64,000 bases of DNA from Cladophialophora immunda (GCF_000835495.1 NW_015622542.1:3928485-3992484); one strand, 5' to 3'. Positions 12,788-24,969 are shown, counted from the first letter of the stretch. The notes: generated by a model from the letters alone, not told the origin. Program-made: numbers and translations.

Positions 12788-14575
12788 TCATTTGAAGAAG
12801 AGAGGCTCGGGGAGATGCTCGTATGCGATGTCTTCCCATGGATCGTCTGGGTCGGCACCCTCCACAGGTCCCATACACGCCCTGTCAAACACCTTCTCGC
12901 CCACGTTGATTCCCCCAGGCACCACTCGGATCAGCCTGACCTGGGGACAATCTGACGAAGACTTCATTCTCTTTTCCAAATCCATGAAATATGCGCAACA
13001 TCCCTCGTGTGAGAGCGCGACCAAGTTGTCGGGCAGGTCCTTCTGCGGCCTCGACCCGGCGAAAATTTGCACCGAATTCTGCAGCCGCACGGCGTCAGGG
13101 GCGTTCCACACGTTGCCATACACGAGTTTGAAATGCATCGTCCAGTGCAAGCCACGAGCCTCCATTCTCCGGGCCACCTGACTTTGATAGAAGCTGTAGA
13201 TGCCCGATCTGGTGGGGTACAGATGAGCCGACACCGCCATCCGAGCAAGAGCCAGACCCAGCGAAATCACCGTCTCAACCAAGACCGCCAGACAGTACCC
13301 GTGGTCGGGCGGAAGACCCTCCTTGTCCTTTTCCACCTCGTCCTTGGACGTGCAAATGCCGCAGTGGCAGGCCTTCCTGATCTTGGTCAGGTTGTCCACG
13401 TACGAGGCTGAGGCATCTTCGTGAGACAGCTTCAACGAACGCTCCATGCGACCCTGGAATCTGCGCAGTTCGGGAAGCCAGTTTGTGATGGTTTCGATGA
13501 GACCGGCGCCGTACGACGCGGTATTGCTCTGGTTTTGCACCGACACCAGTTGCCCGTGCTCCTCGTGTCCTTTGCCATGTGCCAAACCCTCAAACATCCG
13601 TGCCGCGCTGCCGATCATTGTCCCGAAGGCTTTGGACTGGTCATGGTCGAGATGATGGAAGCTCTTGCCAAACACTCGCGGAAGCAGTGACTGCCACGCA
13701 ACCCGACCTCCAAACCTCGTGGTATGGAGAGTCGCCGAGTAGGTCCGGTCGATCAGAGACAATTCTTCGACGGCAGGTCCCGTGGGCTTCCATGGGTCGA
13801 AGGATGCTTTAATGCCGGCTTCCGGTACGAACACCAGCGTGAGCTGGGGCTCTTGATCTGGGTGAGTAGCGCGCAGCTCTTTCCCGTCCTTCTGATAGAC
13901 GACTATCCGCAGATCGCACAGCCATTCAGCGATTGCCGCAAACCACGATATGATGCCGCTGCCTATGAGCGTGACATGCTTCGCTTCTCCCTTTGTGACG
14001 CGCATCAGCGCCTGCAGCGCCTGGGCGATCATGCTCGGTGGGAAGATGGTGTCGATGCTCTTGACCTGCGACACGGGATAGACGATGGGATAGGGGTCGA
14101 TTTGAAGATAGTCCTCGACCAGCAGTCCAAAATCCGACGTAGCGAATATGCCGTTGCATCCGTGAAGCGCGGCCTGCCATTGACTGAAATGGGGTGTCAT
14201 ATCCTCGGGGCCTGCCGCCGCATTGGCCATGGCCATCAGGACTCTGGCGCCGTAAGGTTCATGGAAGCTCTCTCCCAACGCGATCATCATGGCAAGATGC
14301 TCATAGGAGCCCTCGTGGACGGCCTGGTCACGAATGACATTCGACAGACCCCAGCCGAAGGACAGTTTCTCGCCCGGTGCGACGGTCACATGGACCGGGA
14401 GATTGCTGAGCGCATTGTTGATGTTTCTCTGGCCCTGGACCGAGATGTTCAGGTCTCGGAAGAGCCTGTAAGCAACGTAGCGGGTGTAGGGGTCGACTCG
14501 AGATCCCGTAAATTTGCGCAGCGTGGCTGAAGGGATCGAGATGGTCTGGGGCACATCTTTGTCGATGATGGGCAT
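12788..14575 (-). CDS. Conserved-looking protein of unknown function, 595 residues
   Basis: Single-exon gene. The first ATG (14575, MPIIDKDVPQ, context AAAATG) gives 595 residues; the frame continues 18 codons upstream but only to a GTG. I do not recognise a catalogued domain. The N-terminal half resembles a globular enzyme-like protein (FGWGLSNVIRDQ, GESFHEPYGARVLMAMANAAAG). Near residues 215-240 lies a hydrophobic stretch, GSGIISWFAAIAEWLCDL, that could be a membrane or core helix. Further on come KLSHEDASASYVDNLTKIRK, then a cysteine cluster CHCGIC, and later HEGCCAYF. A second hydrophobic segment, ETVISLGLALARMAVS, follows the cysteine cluster. The CxCxxC arrangement may bind metal. It lies between ACH1 and a sugar transporter on the same strand, but spacing of over 1 kb on both sides argues against a functional link. 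Coding status is firm; function is unknown. Confidence 0.85.
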   Translation of the reverse strand: MPIIDKDVPQTISIPSATLRKFTGSRVDPYTRYVAYRLFRDLNISVQGQRNINNALSNLPVHVTVAPGEKLSFGWGLSNVIRDQAVHEGSYEHLAMMIALGESFHEPYGARVLMAMANAAAGPEDMTPHFSQWQAALHGCNGIFATSDFGLLVEDYLQIDPYPIVYPVSQVKSIDTIFPPSMIAQALQALMRVTKGEAKHVTLIGSGIISWFAAIAEWLCDLRIVVYQKDGKELRATHPDQEPQLTLVFVPEAGIKASFDPWKPTGPAVEELSLIDRTYSATLHTTRFGGRVAWQSLLPRVFGKSFHHLDHDQSKAFGTMIGSAARMFEGLAHGKGHEEHGQLVSVQNQSNTASYGAGLIETITNWLPELRRFQGRMERSLKLSHEDASASYVDNLTKIRKACHCGICTSKDEVEKDKEGLPPDHGYCLAVLVETVISLGLALARMAVSAHLYPTRSGIYSFYQSQVARRMEARGLHWTMHFKLVYGNVWNAPDAVRLQNSVQIFAGSRPQKDLPDNLVALSHEGCCAYFMDLEKRMKSSSDCPQVRLIRVVPGGINVGEKVFDRACMGPVEGADPDDPWEDIAYEHLPEPLFFK

Positions 14576-16234
14576 TTTGAACCCGGGTTCGCTGTCCTTT
14601 TCGAGACGATGTTGGAGGGGGCGTTTCACGCTTACAATCTCACGGTTTCTTTGCCCGCGAAGGTGCAGAGGTTGAGGAATAGATATAGATAGGAAAGCAG
14701 GCTTCTGGAGGGGCAGCCCGAAGATTGCGGTAGCACCAAAGTCTTGTTCCTTCCCCCCCCCCCCTCTCGCCTGACCCTGTGATACGAATAGATCCAGCCC
14801 AGATGAGGGATACGGCAGAGTGACTCAGCAATCCAAAGGCTCGCCTCAGATGCGGTCCTATTGGTTCCTCGATAGCTTGTCGCGAACCCGAGGTGCGGGG
14901 TGTGGCATGATCAAGCTGAGGATTAGGTGGGCTTTTGCAGACGACGAGACATGGGGGATACTCATCGCCTATATTACGATCTATTCGAAGGGACAGAAGC
15001 TGCTTTTGTACGAGCAGGGTAGTCACTCGAAGTCAACCGCTTTAAAACAAATACCTCCAGCCTCTCTCCTTTCTCCTCCCCCCTGCCCAAGCCACATCTC
15101 TTCTCTTCATTGAGAAGATGCATTCAGGGGCGATTTTGGACCGAAATGGAATACAATCTCGGTCGCTCGCACTGAAGCATGCCAACATCAAAAGACGATG
15201 CAGACTCCCCTGCCAAATGATAAAGGGGGGTACCATGGAGGAAGGAAAAACTGGTTCATGCTTCGACGCACTGGCCTGTTCTCCTTCTAACGGTTGACGG
15301 GCCAAGTATTTTGAGAAAACACTGCCCGTCCGAGCTGAGCGCCGTGCTTGAATGCCCCTGTGTTGTCCAGGGAGGCAGCCCATCATCCCTCGCGAGCTGC
15401 AATGGACCAAGACTCTGCCCTCGGTTCATTTGGCAGCAGAGCCTTCACACGTTCCCGGACTCTTCTCTGAACGGAGCAACACCGCGGACCTAGGGCAGTG
15501 AGGGTGGCCCAGAAAGACGCTGCCAGTCAGGAGAGCGGCGAGAATCCCGCCAACCCCCCCCCAAAGGCAGGTATGTCAGTCCTCCCTCGAGGTAGCTGAG
15601 CCCGCGTATGCGGATCACGAGCGTGGAGAGCGACGACAGAGAGGGCCGGTCCTATTCCTGAGGACCGTTGCGCAGAACGTGCCGCTCGTTCCAGCAAGTG
15701 GGATCCAACGAGGGAACCCGCAATTTTGGTGTCACAAGAGGCTTTCAAGACTCAACGGCCTTCTGTGGGTGATGGACCGGAGCATACTGTCACTCGTCTG
15801 AAGTTGTTCGGGATCTCTTTGGCTTGGGAGAATTTGTTGGAGTTTGAGATCCGTGTAATGAGCGTCTTCCTGTCTAGGACGCCCGAGCGTTTGCCGTCCT
15901 AGCCAGTGTGTAGTAGCTACGGGGTTTCATAGTGAGAGCTGGATACCTAGCAATTGGCAAGACATTTCTCAGTTGGCGACCTGAATGCTACCCGAGACAG
16001 GGACCTTTTCTCTTTGTTGCCCTGCAAATCGCGTTGAAGAGGCGGCTGAGCAGACTGATCCAGGGAGACGCTATGTAGTTTGGAAGACGACGAGATCTTG
16101 ACTATGTACTTCTAGCCACCTGAAAGGGATCCCTCGTGCAATTGAAGTCAATTTTATTGCCGACCGAGTACCAACTTATACTGGAAGAGCGGAAGAGTTG
16201 GCTTGATTCGATGGGCTTCATCAAGACCATTCTC
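14576..16234. other. Intergenic (1.7 kb) with poly-C tracts
   Basis: Contains a 12-base C run at about 14753-14764 and a 9-base C run at about 15554-15562. Open frames are short and unlike known proteins. The right part is the 3' flank of the minus-strand transporter ending at 16235. Confidence 0.55.
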
Positions 16235-18076
16235 CTAGACAGCGCCCGCATCGTCAACAGTTGCACTTTTCTGCTCCACCATCTCCGCCGTCACATGGAC
16301 AGACTGGCACTGGTAGTGTCTCCATTTCCGCATCGGCAAGTTGAGCGCGTACATTTCGTCCACTTCGACCACCGTGCGGGCCGCCGTCTCGGGGATGTAA
16401 AAGTACGCCCAGATGACGGTGATCAAGACGCAGCCGGCGAAGATGAAGGCGGCCTTGGCACCAAGGTTCGCGGCGTCGGCCGAGGTGAGCTGGGGAACGG
16501 CGAAGGTCGTGATCACGGCCGTCACGTACGACCAGAACATGGACCACGCCACCGTGGGCTCGCGAAGGGCGGGCGTGGCGATTTCGGTGGGGAGGACAAA
16601 GGCCCTGGACGCAGGTGAGTTAGCATGGACACTGGAAGAGTACCGACAGTGCAGCTTTTGAGGTGGAGTGGGCTTACAGGGACTGGAAAGACACGGCATT
16701 CGCAAAGGCGAAGATGATGAAGACCGAGGCAAGACCCAGCCTCTGGCCATTCGTCTTCAGCCCGCCGGCGGCCAGACTGCCAGCGGCGACGTCGAGGGCG
16801 AAGAGGACCGAGAAGCCAACAAGTGCCACAGGTCGGCGCCCAGCTTTGTCCACCAAGGTAGGCCCGATGATGGTCCCCAGAAATTGCAGGCAGGTGATGA
16901 TGATGGTCATCTGGAACGGATTCCCAACACCGCTCTGCACGAGGATGACGGTCGAGTAGGTGCCGATCAAGATTTGCCCGCCTACTTGGCTTGAGCTGAG
17001 GAGAGCTCCCGCGGTGAGGGTGCGCTTGATGTTGGCTCGATTCAAGATGTCCCAGAACCTGGTTTGCTTTCGCATTTCGGCTTCTTCGGCAAGAGACACT
17101 CGGTAAATTGATATTTCCGCATCGACAATTTCTGCCTTGTTGTTGCGGATGACCATAAGCACGCGTCGTGCCTCCTCCACCTTGCCGTGCTGGACATACC
17201 AGAGGGGTGATTCGGGGCAGAGCATCGTCAGAAGGCCAAAGGTCACCGGACAGGCTGCTTGTACCGCCAAAGGAATTTTGTACTGCCGCTCGTCGTTGAT
17301 CTTCTCGCTCGCCCACACGATGGTGGTCGCAAGGATCGCTATTGCGCCCACTCCAGCTATGCAAAAGCCAACTGCTCTGCCACGCACGTGGGCAGGGACA
17401 AGTTCCGCAAGGTAAAGCGGAGCAGTGGTTGTCAGAATACTAATTCCAAGGTCTGAAACATCAGTTGGTACATTTTCGTAGCGTGGCAGTGATATTGACA
17501 CTCACAGTTCCAAAATCTTCCCACCGTCATACCACCGATATTGGGGGCAAATAGCTGCAAGAATGATCCAGGAGTACAAAGCAAGAAGTAAGCCGCAATG
17601 AACGTCTTCTTCCGCCCGAAGTATTTCATCGCGGGCGATGCAATAAACGTTCCCATAGCCGCGCCCACGAGGGGAACAGTGACAAGCACATCGAGATTTC
17701 GTGCCTAGAGTTAGCGCGTCCACGTTAGTCCAATGTCAATGCTTGAGAATGACCGCGAGCCACCACCTACTGTGAAGGCCATTCCAGGACCTTGATATCT
17801 CTGGATGAACAAGGGCAAAGACAAAAGAGGGGCGACAAAATTGTTGTCATAACCATAGAGACCCATCGAAAGGCCAACGATGACCACTAGACATGCGATG
17901 TCAGATAGATTCTCCAGCCTGATGCAGGATCTATACTCACTATAGACGACAACCCTCCAATTCAACCATCCGGTGGGATGATGGATATTGCGATCAACTG
18001 CGACCGCGTCCTGGGAGACTTCGGCGACATGCTCCTGGTGAAGAGTGGCCTCGTTTTTGGCCGTGAACAAACCCAT
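16235..18076 (-). CDS. MFS sugar transporter, alpha-glucoside/maltose permease type
   Basis: Twelve-TM permease for a sugar or glycoside at the plasma membrane. Five exons (18076-17941, 17886-17771, 17704-17506, 17452-16678, 16604-16235) give 531 residues. Seen: a hydrophilic N-terminus (MGLFTAKNEATLHQ), TM1 LSMGLYGYDNNFVAPLL, KYFGRKKTFIAAYF, the TM4-5 segment LGISILTTTAPLYLAELVP with HVRGRAVG, PESPLWYVQHGK, GGQILIGTYSTVILVQSG in TM7, VDKAGRRPVALVG and FYIPETAARTVVEVDEM at the end of TM12. PESPLWYV and the TM7 sequence place it nearer the maltose/general alpha-glucoside branch than the hexose branch. It is divergent from the esterase at 18557 over a 480-bp promoter, which suggests joint regulation. 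Substrate is inferred only. Confidence 0.92.
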
Positions 18077-18556
18077 GGCTTCGATAACAAGAGTGATCGG
18101 TGGTGCAGAACATAGAAGAACTGTTCGAGTATTCAGGCGGATAGCCGTATGTTATATAGCGTGATCTCCACTTGCCCTCGGTCAGGGGTGGCCAAAGTCT
18201 CGAGGATCGGACACGATGATCCACTCACTCCCCATGGGGAATTCCATGGCGGGTAAGAGAGAGAGAGAAAGTCCTAATGGGGCAGACGGTCTGTAGCAAT
18301 GCCCTATAGACGCCGGGTGCGAAGCAGCTCGAAAACTGGATCCCAGCCTTGCAAAATCCCAAGCGCTGACAAATGTACGCCTCACTAAGCCACTTGGAGA
18401 ATTGGTCCAGAAATGGAATTCCCCAAACGTATCAAAATGGTCCATCCATTTGACCTGCCGAGGATCAGCTCTCTGGACCGCCCACTGCAATCATGGGAAT
18501 GAAAAGCACTGGCTGTTTCCCGCTGGGCCGGTTCCCTCACCAGAGCCGATCAAAAC
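18077..18556. promoter_or_regulatory. Shared divergent promoter, transporter/esterase
   Basis: The 480 bp between the two start codons must serve both genes. A TATA-like CTATATAAC on the minus strand at about 18153-18161 lies roughly 80 nt upstream of the transporter start. I could not assign regulator binding sites with confidence. The arrangement suggests co-expression of sugar uptake and ester hydrolysis. Confidence 0.5.
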
Positions 18557-19995
18557 ATGGCCACAGTTTCAGTTACCGGGACAGCTGATGTCCAGCCGGC
18601 ATCTACCCTCCATGGGCAGGATGTCCCGGCGTCACCAGATCTGGAGCTGCTCTGCAGAATGCAGGGCATGAATCCTAATCCGACGAACAAACTTCAAACC
18701 CCAGACTTCAATTTCTTACAGGTGGGTGGCCACGTGAATATAAACAAGGAGAGCAATACTGACTAGAGATTAGGAACTGGCAAAGCTGCCCGCCGATTTC
18801 ACGGCAATACCAGGAGGCACCGATGTCCAGGCCATGCGCCGCTGGATCGACAATGTTTTCTTGAAAGGACCTCTCGCCGAACATAGAGCGAGATGCGACA
18901 TTCAACGTCGACGACCTGAAGCCAAGATCGACATAAGCGATGTCTCCGTGCAGTGTTCAGATGGGAGCCAGGACACATTCGTCATACGGGTGTATGAGCC
19001 CCAGCTTGCAGAGGAGACTTCAAAGCAGCAGCAGCTGAGACCTGCAATACTTATGCTCCACGGTGGCGGTTGGATCCACGGGAAGCCTTGTGGCGACGAC
19101 AGTGAGTAGTGGCCATGTACACAGTTTGTGCCATCCACACCCGATATTGACTGCAATGACAGCCATATCGACACTGTTCGCGTCGGAGCTCGGCGCTGTC
19201 ATTCTGGGCGTCGATTATCGGCTTGCCCCCGAACACCCATTTCCAGCCTCTCTACACGATTGCACCGAGGCAATTGCATGGGTATGTCCTCCACTTGCCA
19301 CTTGTCCCGAAGCAAAGGTTGTTTGAAGGCTAATGGATATTTCCCAAGGCAATTCGAAACACTGAGAAATACCATATCGATATCTCGCGCATAGCACTAT
19401 GGGGTGCTTCGGCAGGCGGAAACCTTGCAGCAGCTGTTGGTATCAAACACACCAAGGAGCGTCCAGTGACGGGATATCCCAGTCTGCGGCTGGTGAGCCT
19501 CGTGGTCCCTGTGACTGCACACCCAAAGGCACAAGATGCATTCAACAAGCAACGGCGGCTTGAAAGGAGCAGCCTCGAGGAAGCAGTTGCAGACGTGCCA
19601 TCCGCTCCGGAGCTGGTGGTCAAGGAATTCGAGAAATTATACGGTATGTTGTTCATGTATCACAGGCCATTGTCAACGACACGACAACCTTACTGACCGT
19701 CCCATTCCAAGACCTCTATATCGGCGACTCAACCGACATAGACGATCCTTTGGTATCTCCTCTGATGGCCAGAGACATCGCACACCATCCCAAGACCCAC
19801 ATCACAGTCGCCGCTTGCGATTATCTGATGCCTCAGGGTTTGGCATATGCGCAGCTTCTTCGCTCATTTGGCACACACGTCACTGAAGAGATCCTCCCTG
19901 GTGTTCCCCATGGCTTCACCTTTCCAATGAATGCCGCTGTGACGAAGAGGTGGCTTGAGAATCAGAGAGACATCTTCATGGCAGCATTGAGCTGA
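18557..19995 (+). CDS. Alpha/beta hydrolase, HSL-family esterase/lipase
   Basis: Serine esterase of the hormone-sensitive-lipase (bacterial family IV) type. Five exons (18557-18721, 18774-19101, 19163-19281, 19349-19643, 19712-19995) give 396 residues. Seen landmarks: the oxyanion motif HGGGW, DYRLAPEHPFPASLHD, the nucleophile elbow GASAGG with catalytic Ser, the acid candidate in ACDYLMPQG and the base in VPHGFTF. The N-terminal 100 residues form the cap region. There is no signal peptide (MATVSVTGTADVQ), so the enzyme is probably intracellular. It is divergent from the sugar transporter and followed, tail to tail with only 55 bp between stop codons, by a Zn2Cys6 regulator. This suggests a small catabolic unit acting on an imported acylated sugar or glycoside; that link is inference. 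Confidence 0.93.
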
Positions 19996-20050
19996 GAAGA
20001 CCCTGACTCGAGGTAGAATAGATTGCAGTTCAAGTTTTAATTTGGTCCAT

Positions 20051-21951
20051 TTAAGAGAGATCGATAAATCGATCGATGGGGTCTGGCGAATTGTAATCAT
20101 AAGTCTGTCCAATATCTTCCTGCGTCGAAGATTTCCAGAAATCGCTGTTGGTCTCAAAGACGGCACCGCTCATAGGCTCATCCTGCATCGCCGTTTGTGC
20201 CTGAGGCATCAGCCTCTGATACTCGCAGTGCGGCAGTGCACTTATCGATAAAGGAACTGTCGAGATCAAAGGCATGACCACTTCTGCAAGTTGTGGTGCA
20301 AAGATTTTCTCATGATCTTCCTTGATGACAGCGCCCGCGAGGCCACCGAGGATGTATTGACACTGGCCTCTTCCTGCGAGCATGTAGATATTCTGCGCAA
20401 GGCCAGATAATTTCCCGAGGCCCACGATTCGTAGTTCACCTTCACCAAGTAAGCAAATCCAAGACATGGCTGCAAGACCTAGGAATTCGACTGATTTCCG
20501 TAATGTCGGCGAGACCCCGAGGCCTTCTCTGAGACTAGCGACAAGTTTTGTAGAAAGCTGCCATTGTCGCGTAACAACCACGTCGGCAGCTTGTATGCGG
20601 GAGTACCGATGGCGTCGAAAAACGGCGCCGAACAGCGTTGCCATGTCAGCCTCAGACTCGATATCTATTTCCTCGAATGCATCTGCATTCTCGGCCAGAT
20701 GTATCTCAGTGAGGCGCCTCAATAAATGCAGAGCAACTCTGTCGGATTCATCAATAGCACCGAGGGCATGTGACGCCATCGTCGGCACGCCGGGAATCTT
20801 CCGAGGCCTGCGAGCTCGTCGCCGTCTGCCCTTATTTGCATATATCGCCAGAGTTGCTGCCTCTGTGTTGAAGAGGACCTGCTCAATCTGTATCTTTCTG
20901 CGCCGCTCTTCTTCGTCGGAAGGCTCCACCACTTCCAGGAGAGAGAGCGCTTCATCCAAGTACAAGAATGCACGGTTGTGCCTTTCGAGGACGTTATAGG
21001 CAGTGAACAGAAACAAAGAGATTACTACAGCGTCGAGCGTCGCTGGGTCGGCAAAGTCGTAATCCAAGCGTGACCTCTCAACCTGGATAATGAGCTCTGA
21101 AAGGTGTTCCTTGTTTCCTGGAGCCATGCGGAACTGGCTCGCTGCGTTCACCGCTTGAATAGCCAAGAGTAGCGTGCGGAATTCAGGGATGGCGCGCCAT
21201 GCTGGCTCGATGATCAGACGTGTGGCGAGGCTGGCGTATGACAGGACGGGAAACACAACATACATTGTGTCAAAAAATTCGTCGATGGCGCTCCAGATTT
21301 CGTCACCCCTAGACAGTTCGTCATCTTGGAGCATCACATCTGCAACTAAGCACTGATTGTTGTCGGCTGGAACCGTATCGAGATCACAGCCCTGTAATTC
21401 AGATGGGAGGTTCTGGCCATCAGCTTCAAATCTTTCGCAGTCTGCGTCAGGTGGAATGCCATAGGGTGGACAGCCCAACTCTGGCTCCGCAAGATCTCTA
21501 CTCGTTCCTGCGGGCGAGAGTCCTAGCTCTTGAGAGGATGGAGAATTCAAATCAAGGAGAGTCCCAGAATACGGATGAATGGTCTCGCGAGCGTGTCTGC
21601 ATGGCGACGGTCAGAGGCACAAACGTTACGGATGATCATTCGCTTTCACGCTTACCCCTTCCGCCGTCGACCACGTTTCACAGGCTTCTCGTCGTAAGTG
21701 CATTTCAAGCCCGCATGGAGACACTGCCTGCAAGATTCTGCGGCCTGCGACGAAGAACTCGCTATCCATTTCGCATTTCCACACTAGGTGTGTTCTTCAG
21801 CGTTGATTTTTCCAGTGTAGAGATGCACCAAGGACTTAGGACTTACTCTGACTTTCAGTCTACGACATGTATCGCAAGCTCTCGCCGCAGTCGGTGTAAG
21901 GGAAGGACTTGAGGGCGAAGGAGATTCGTAGCTGGAGAAGGTGGTGAACAT
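20051..21951 (-). CDS. Zn2Cys6 fungal transcription factor (first of two)
   Basis: Nuclear DNA-binding regulator. Three exons (21951-21847, 21783-21656, 21596-20051) give 592 residues. The binuclear zinc cluster is interrupted by the first intron and reads, after splicing, ACDTCRRLKVR then C...C-RQ-C-LHAGLK-C. The cysteines are at 26, 29, 36, 53, 56 and 63 (spacing 2-6-16-2-6), with an unusually long 16-residue central loop. A basic tail KRGRRRKG follows. The rest looks like the fungal-specific middle homology region (IDEFFDTMYVVFPVLSYASL, LLLAIQAVNAASQF, SLFLFTAYNVLERHNRAFLYLDEAL), with a second basic patch GRRRRARRPRK near the middle. The start MFTTFSSYES was chosen because it is the first ATG in frame upstream of the cluster. 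It stands next to the esterase and may regulate it. Confidence 0.9.
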
Positions 21952-22479
21952 CGGGAGGTTTGAACAAAACGTGAGATGTCCAAAGGATCAAGAGCAAGGA
22001 TACTTACTCTCTGCGGGCACCCGAGGTTCTCATGGAGGCTGGTTAAAAGCGGCGGCGCAGCCAAATCCCTGCGAACCAACGGCCAAAGTGCTGACGAACA
22101 GGCCGGCATATACCGAAGGCCGAGTTAAATTTCCAGGCTGCTGAGGCCTAGGGAACCTAGCGAGCCTCAACTTCCCAGCTTGCTAGGTAGTTAAATACTC
22201 CGTACTGGATAATCTACCAGCTTCACGAATGCATGCTGCAGGAGAAAACCACGCTCAAGGGTCACAGTTGCAACTAAAACTCCACTGCCATTGAAGATGC
22301 AGTCGAAAGATGCTACAATAGGACACATGTATCTCGATAAGGGAGGACATCGCTGTAGCTGTCCCCGTCAGGACGCCCAATGCCCGGCGTGGTAGGCGCA
22401 TTCTTGGGGTAGTGAGACCCCCTTTGCCGTCGTAGCCACGGCATCGCGTGGGAGCCAAATTCCGGATCTAGGACCTGCG
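21952..22479. other. Intergenic (528 bp) with CTAGGTA and ACTCCGTAC motifs
   Basis: Spacer between two tandem minus-strand regulators. It holds a CTAGG-rich patch at 22145-22192 followed immediately by ACTCCGTAC at 22196-22204. The same two motifs recur together near 55.4-56.0 kb. The spacer should include the promoter of the regulator starting at 21951. Confidence 0.5.
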
Positions 22480-24969
22480 TTAGACAATGCCATCTGTAAA
22501 CTCATTAAACAAACTCAGGTCCTCAAACTCGGCAGCGAGGCTGTCGGCTTGTGCTGCGTTCCAATCTGTGATCGCACGATCCATATCCAAGACAAAGCCC
22601 GCTCCACTGCCCTGGGGTCTTTTCACTCTTTGATTGGTACGAAACTCTTCCTTCATGTAATGGGCCTCTGAGCTGCTTATGGCTCCAGATTGAACTGCGA
22701 TAGTTAGGAGTCCAGGTACAATCCATTGAACCATGCCGAAGCAGCGGGCGAGGATATTGTAGTGGTAGAGGCAGAGCAGGAAATAGGGGCGCCACTCAGG
22801 GTCTCCCCTTTCCTTGACAACCGCGTTGGCGACGTACATCAAGGCAATATGCCACCAGATATCGTAGGAAGATTCCGGGTAGTTACCGTAGACGAGGATA
22901 ATCTGTTTTAGTTGCCTGATAGACGCGGCGAAGATGGCCTGCGGCAAAGCTGCACTCCGGGAGAAATAGCTGAAGCCGTGCTGATCCTTGTCCGCGATGT
23001 GGGGACGAAAAATATCCAGAATCAATCCGTGGAACCAGACTCTTGGTGCCAGTCAGTACGGCTTGAGCCGAACAAGATCTGTCTGGGTGATTGCACCTAC
23101 TGGAACACAAACACGTGGCTTTCAGCACCGCTAAGGTATGACATTTTCTTGGGAAGCAGGTCGGTTAAACCCACAATCTTGCGATATTCCGACAACGTAA
23201 ACTCAAGAGTGGCATTGGGTTCACCCTGGGCAGGACGATATTTCAACAATATAGTCGACGCTGTCTTCCAAAATTTGCAGAACGATTGAAATGTATCCCC
23301 AGGGCCTGAAAACTTAATCTTGGACGCCCCTGCATCGTCGGCTGGAGAGATTTGTCCCTCGGAGGCCCCAGGAATGGGGACCGTAGGCGGGTATTTTGTA
23401 ACAACGGACGTAGCGTAGAGGGTTTGTACCCTGAAGGATTTTAGGGCCAACAACGACCAGAGGGCGTGACGCATTAGTTTATTGACTCACATTGACATGT
23501 TGAAACAACCCCACGCGGTATGCGCGGTCGCTGACCGGTCTTCCGTGGGCTCGGATAGCCAGTCGTGGGTTGTCAGTGTATCTGACACCCCGTACAGCCT
23601 CATTCTCTTGGCCATTTCGATCCCGGCAATCACACTGGGTAGTCCATCTTTACCCGAGCCATGGCATATATGACCTATCCATAGGAGGGTCAAGGCAGCT
23701 AGGTTGGACAGGGAATCGGACAGGTTTCCAGCTGTCAATAGGTGCTCGGCTTCGCTTTGGAATTCGTAGCTCCTGCTCAGAGCTGACGGATCTTTGGAGC
23801 TGTATCCTTGCTGAAGTATTGGTCAGTAATAGCTGTGTGGCGTGACTGATGCCGACGCTGGCGGCGTGGGGTTCGGCTATACTTACAGAGGTATAGGAGA
23901 GCAACGCATTCACTAAAAGGGAAGAACAGAACCTCAAGCTGCAACTCACAAGGGAATCAACGAACAAATCCGCATCGAACAGGCCTAAGAAGGGATGATC
24001 CGTTTCTAGGTATAAGGAGATCGCCCCGGCCGCAAACTCATTAGATATAGAAACATTCGTCCAAAATTCAATGTTCAAGCCACCCAGTCGGGGGTCCAAG
24101 GGATACCTAGGCGGCGGCTGGGGACCAAGTTGGATTTGAATCTTATTAGGACGATGAGTGTCTTGTTGCTCGATAGTAGCTGCTTCGGGAGTAATCGCTC
24201 CCACAGCTGGTGAAGCATCACTAAACAGAGGATCCGGGACATTTTTAGGACTATCAGAGCTGCTCTGCTCCCTTTTCAGGGGCGGCGGAATCTGACCCTG
24301 GGGAAATGTTGGCATCATACTCGTAACAGGAAATTTATCCGTCCCCATGCCCAGCATCGGATATGCAACCGGGTGTTGAACCATCTCTGCGAACTCCAGA
24401 TGGGATTGGATCTCAGGGAGATATGCATGGGCCGTCTTCTGTTCAGAAAGACGATTCCTGGGGCTGCCACCGCGCAACAGCCCAACCACCGAGTCAGGAT
24501 CTGCGTATCTAAGCTTCAACAACGTCAGCTGGGCCAGATCCATTGGCGAGTTTTTCAGGAGATCTAGTAGCTCTTCTAGATGCTCGGATCGCTGTCTCAG
24601 GGCATCATTTTCTCTTTTAAGGATGCCGATATGCGATTCCGACTTGTCAATACTCGAGTAGACACAGGTGACACCATGTTTGAGGCACGACGAGCATTGA
24701 GGGCGGTCACCATCGCACTAAATAATCTATTATCAACATGCGCTCGATTCAAACGGCGCAAACCAGGAGATCACGGATGGTGATGGGGGTGGCTGACAAG
24801 ATGCAGCTGGGGAGGTGCGACTTACAGCCCACTTCCGCAGGCGACAGTGCTGGCAGGCCACCTTGGTGTTCGGACGTTTCCTCTTCAACCCCCGAGGAAC
24901 TGCGGGCTCAGGAGCGGTGGCCGACGAGGCTGCAGCCAGATCCCGGTAATCCGGGGCAATTCTGGCCAT
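22480..24969 (-). CDS. Zn2Cys6 fungal transcription factor (second)
   Basis: Five exons (24969-24826, 24717-23887, 23810-23491, 23430-23101, 23041-22480) give 728 residues. After splicing, the zinc cluster reads ACQHCRLRKWAC, DGDRPQC, SSC, LKHGVTC: cysteines 39, 42, 49, 56, 59 and 66 (spacing 2-6-6-2-6), the classic Gal4-type pattern. A basic KRKRPNTK precedes it. A leucine-zipper-like linker (IGILKRENDALRQRSEHLEELLDLLK) for dimerisation follows. A Pro/Ser-rich segment leads into the fungal_trans domain (PLDPRLGGLNIEFWTN, LETDHPFLGLFDADLF, LTLLWIGHICHG, EDRSATAHTAWGCFNMSM, FHGLILDIFRPH, SYDIWWHIALMYVANAVV). This order resembles nitrogen/carbon regulators of the fungal_trans type. The start MARIAPDY was chosen as the ATG nearest the basic region, although the frame stays open upstream. 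It is divergent from a bHLH gene. Confidence 0.9.

Noticed and set aside
13724..14530. Long plus-strand open frame of 268 codons
   Set aside because: Antisense to the unknown 595-residue gene; it reflects codon bias, and its translation shows no protein-like motifs.
14576..14629. Upstream start for the 595-residue protein
   Set aside because: The candidate codon is GTG and adds 18 low-complexity residues; the ATG at 14575 has a better context.
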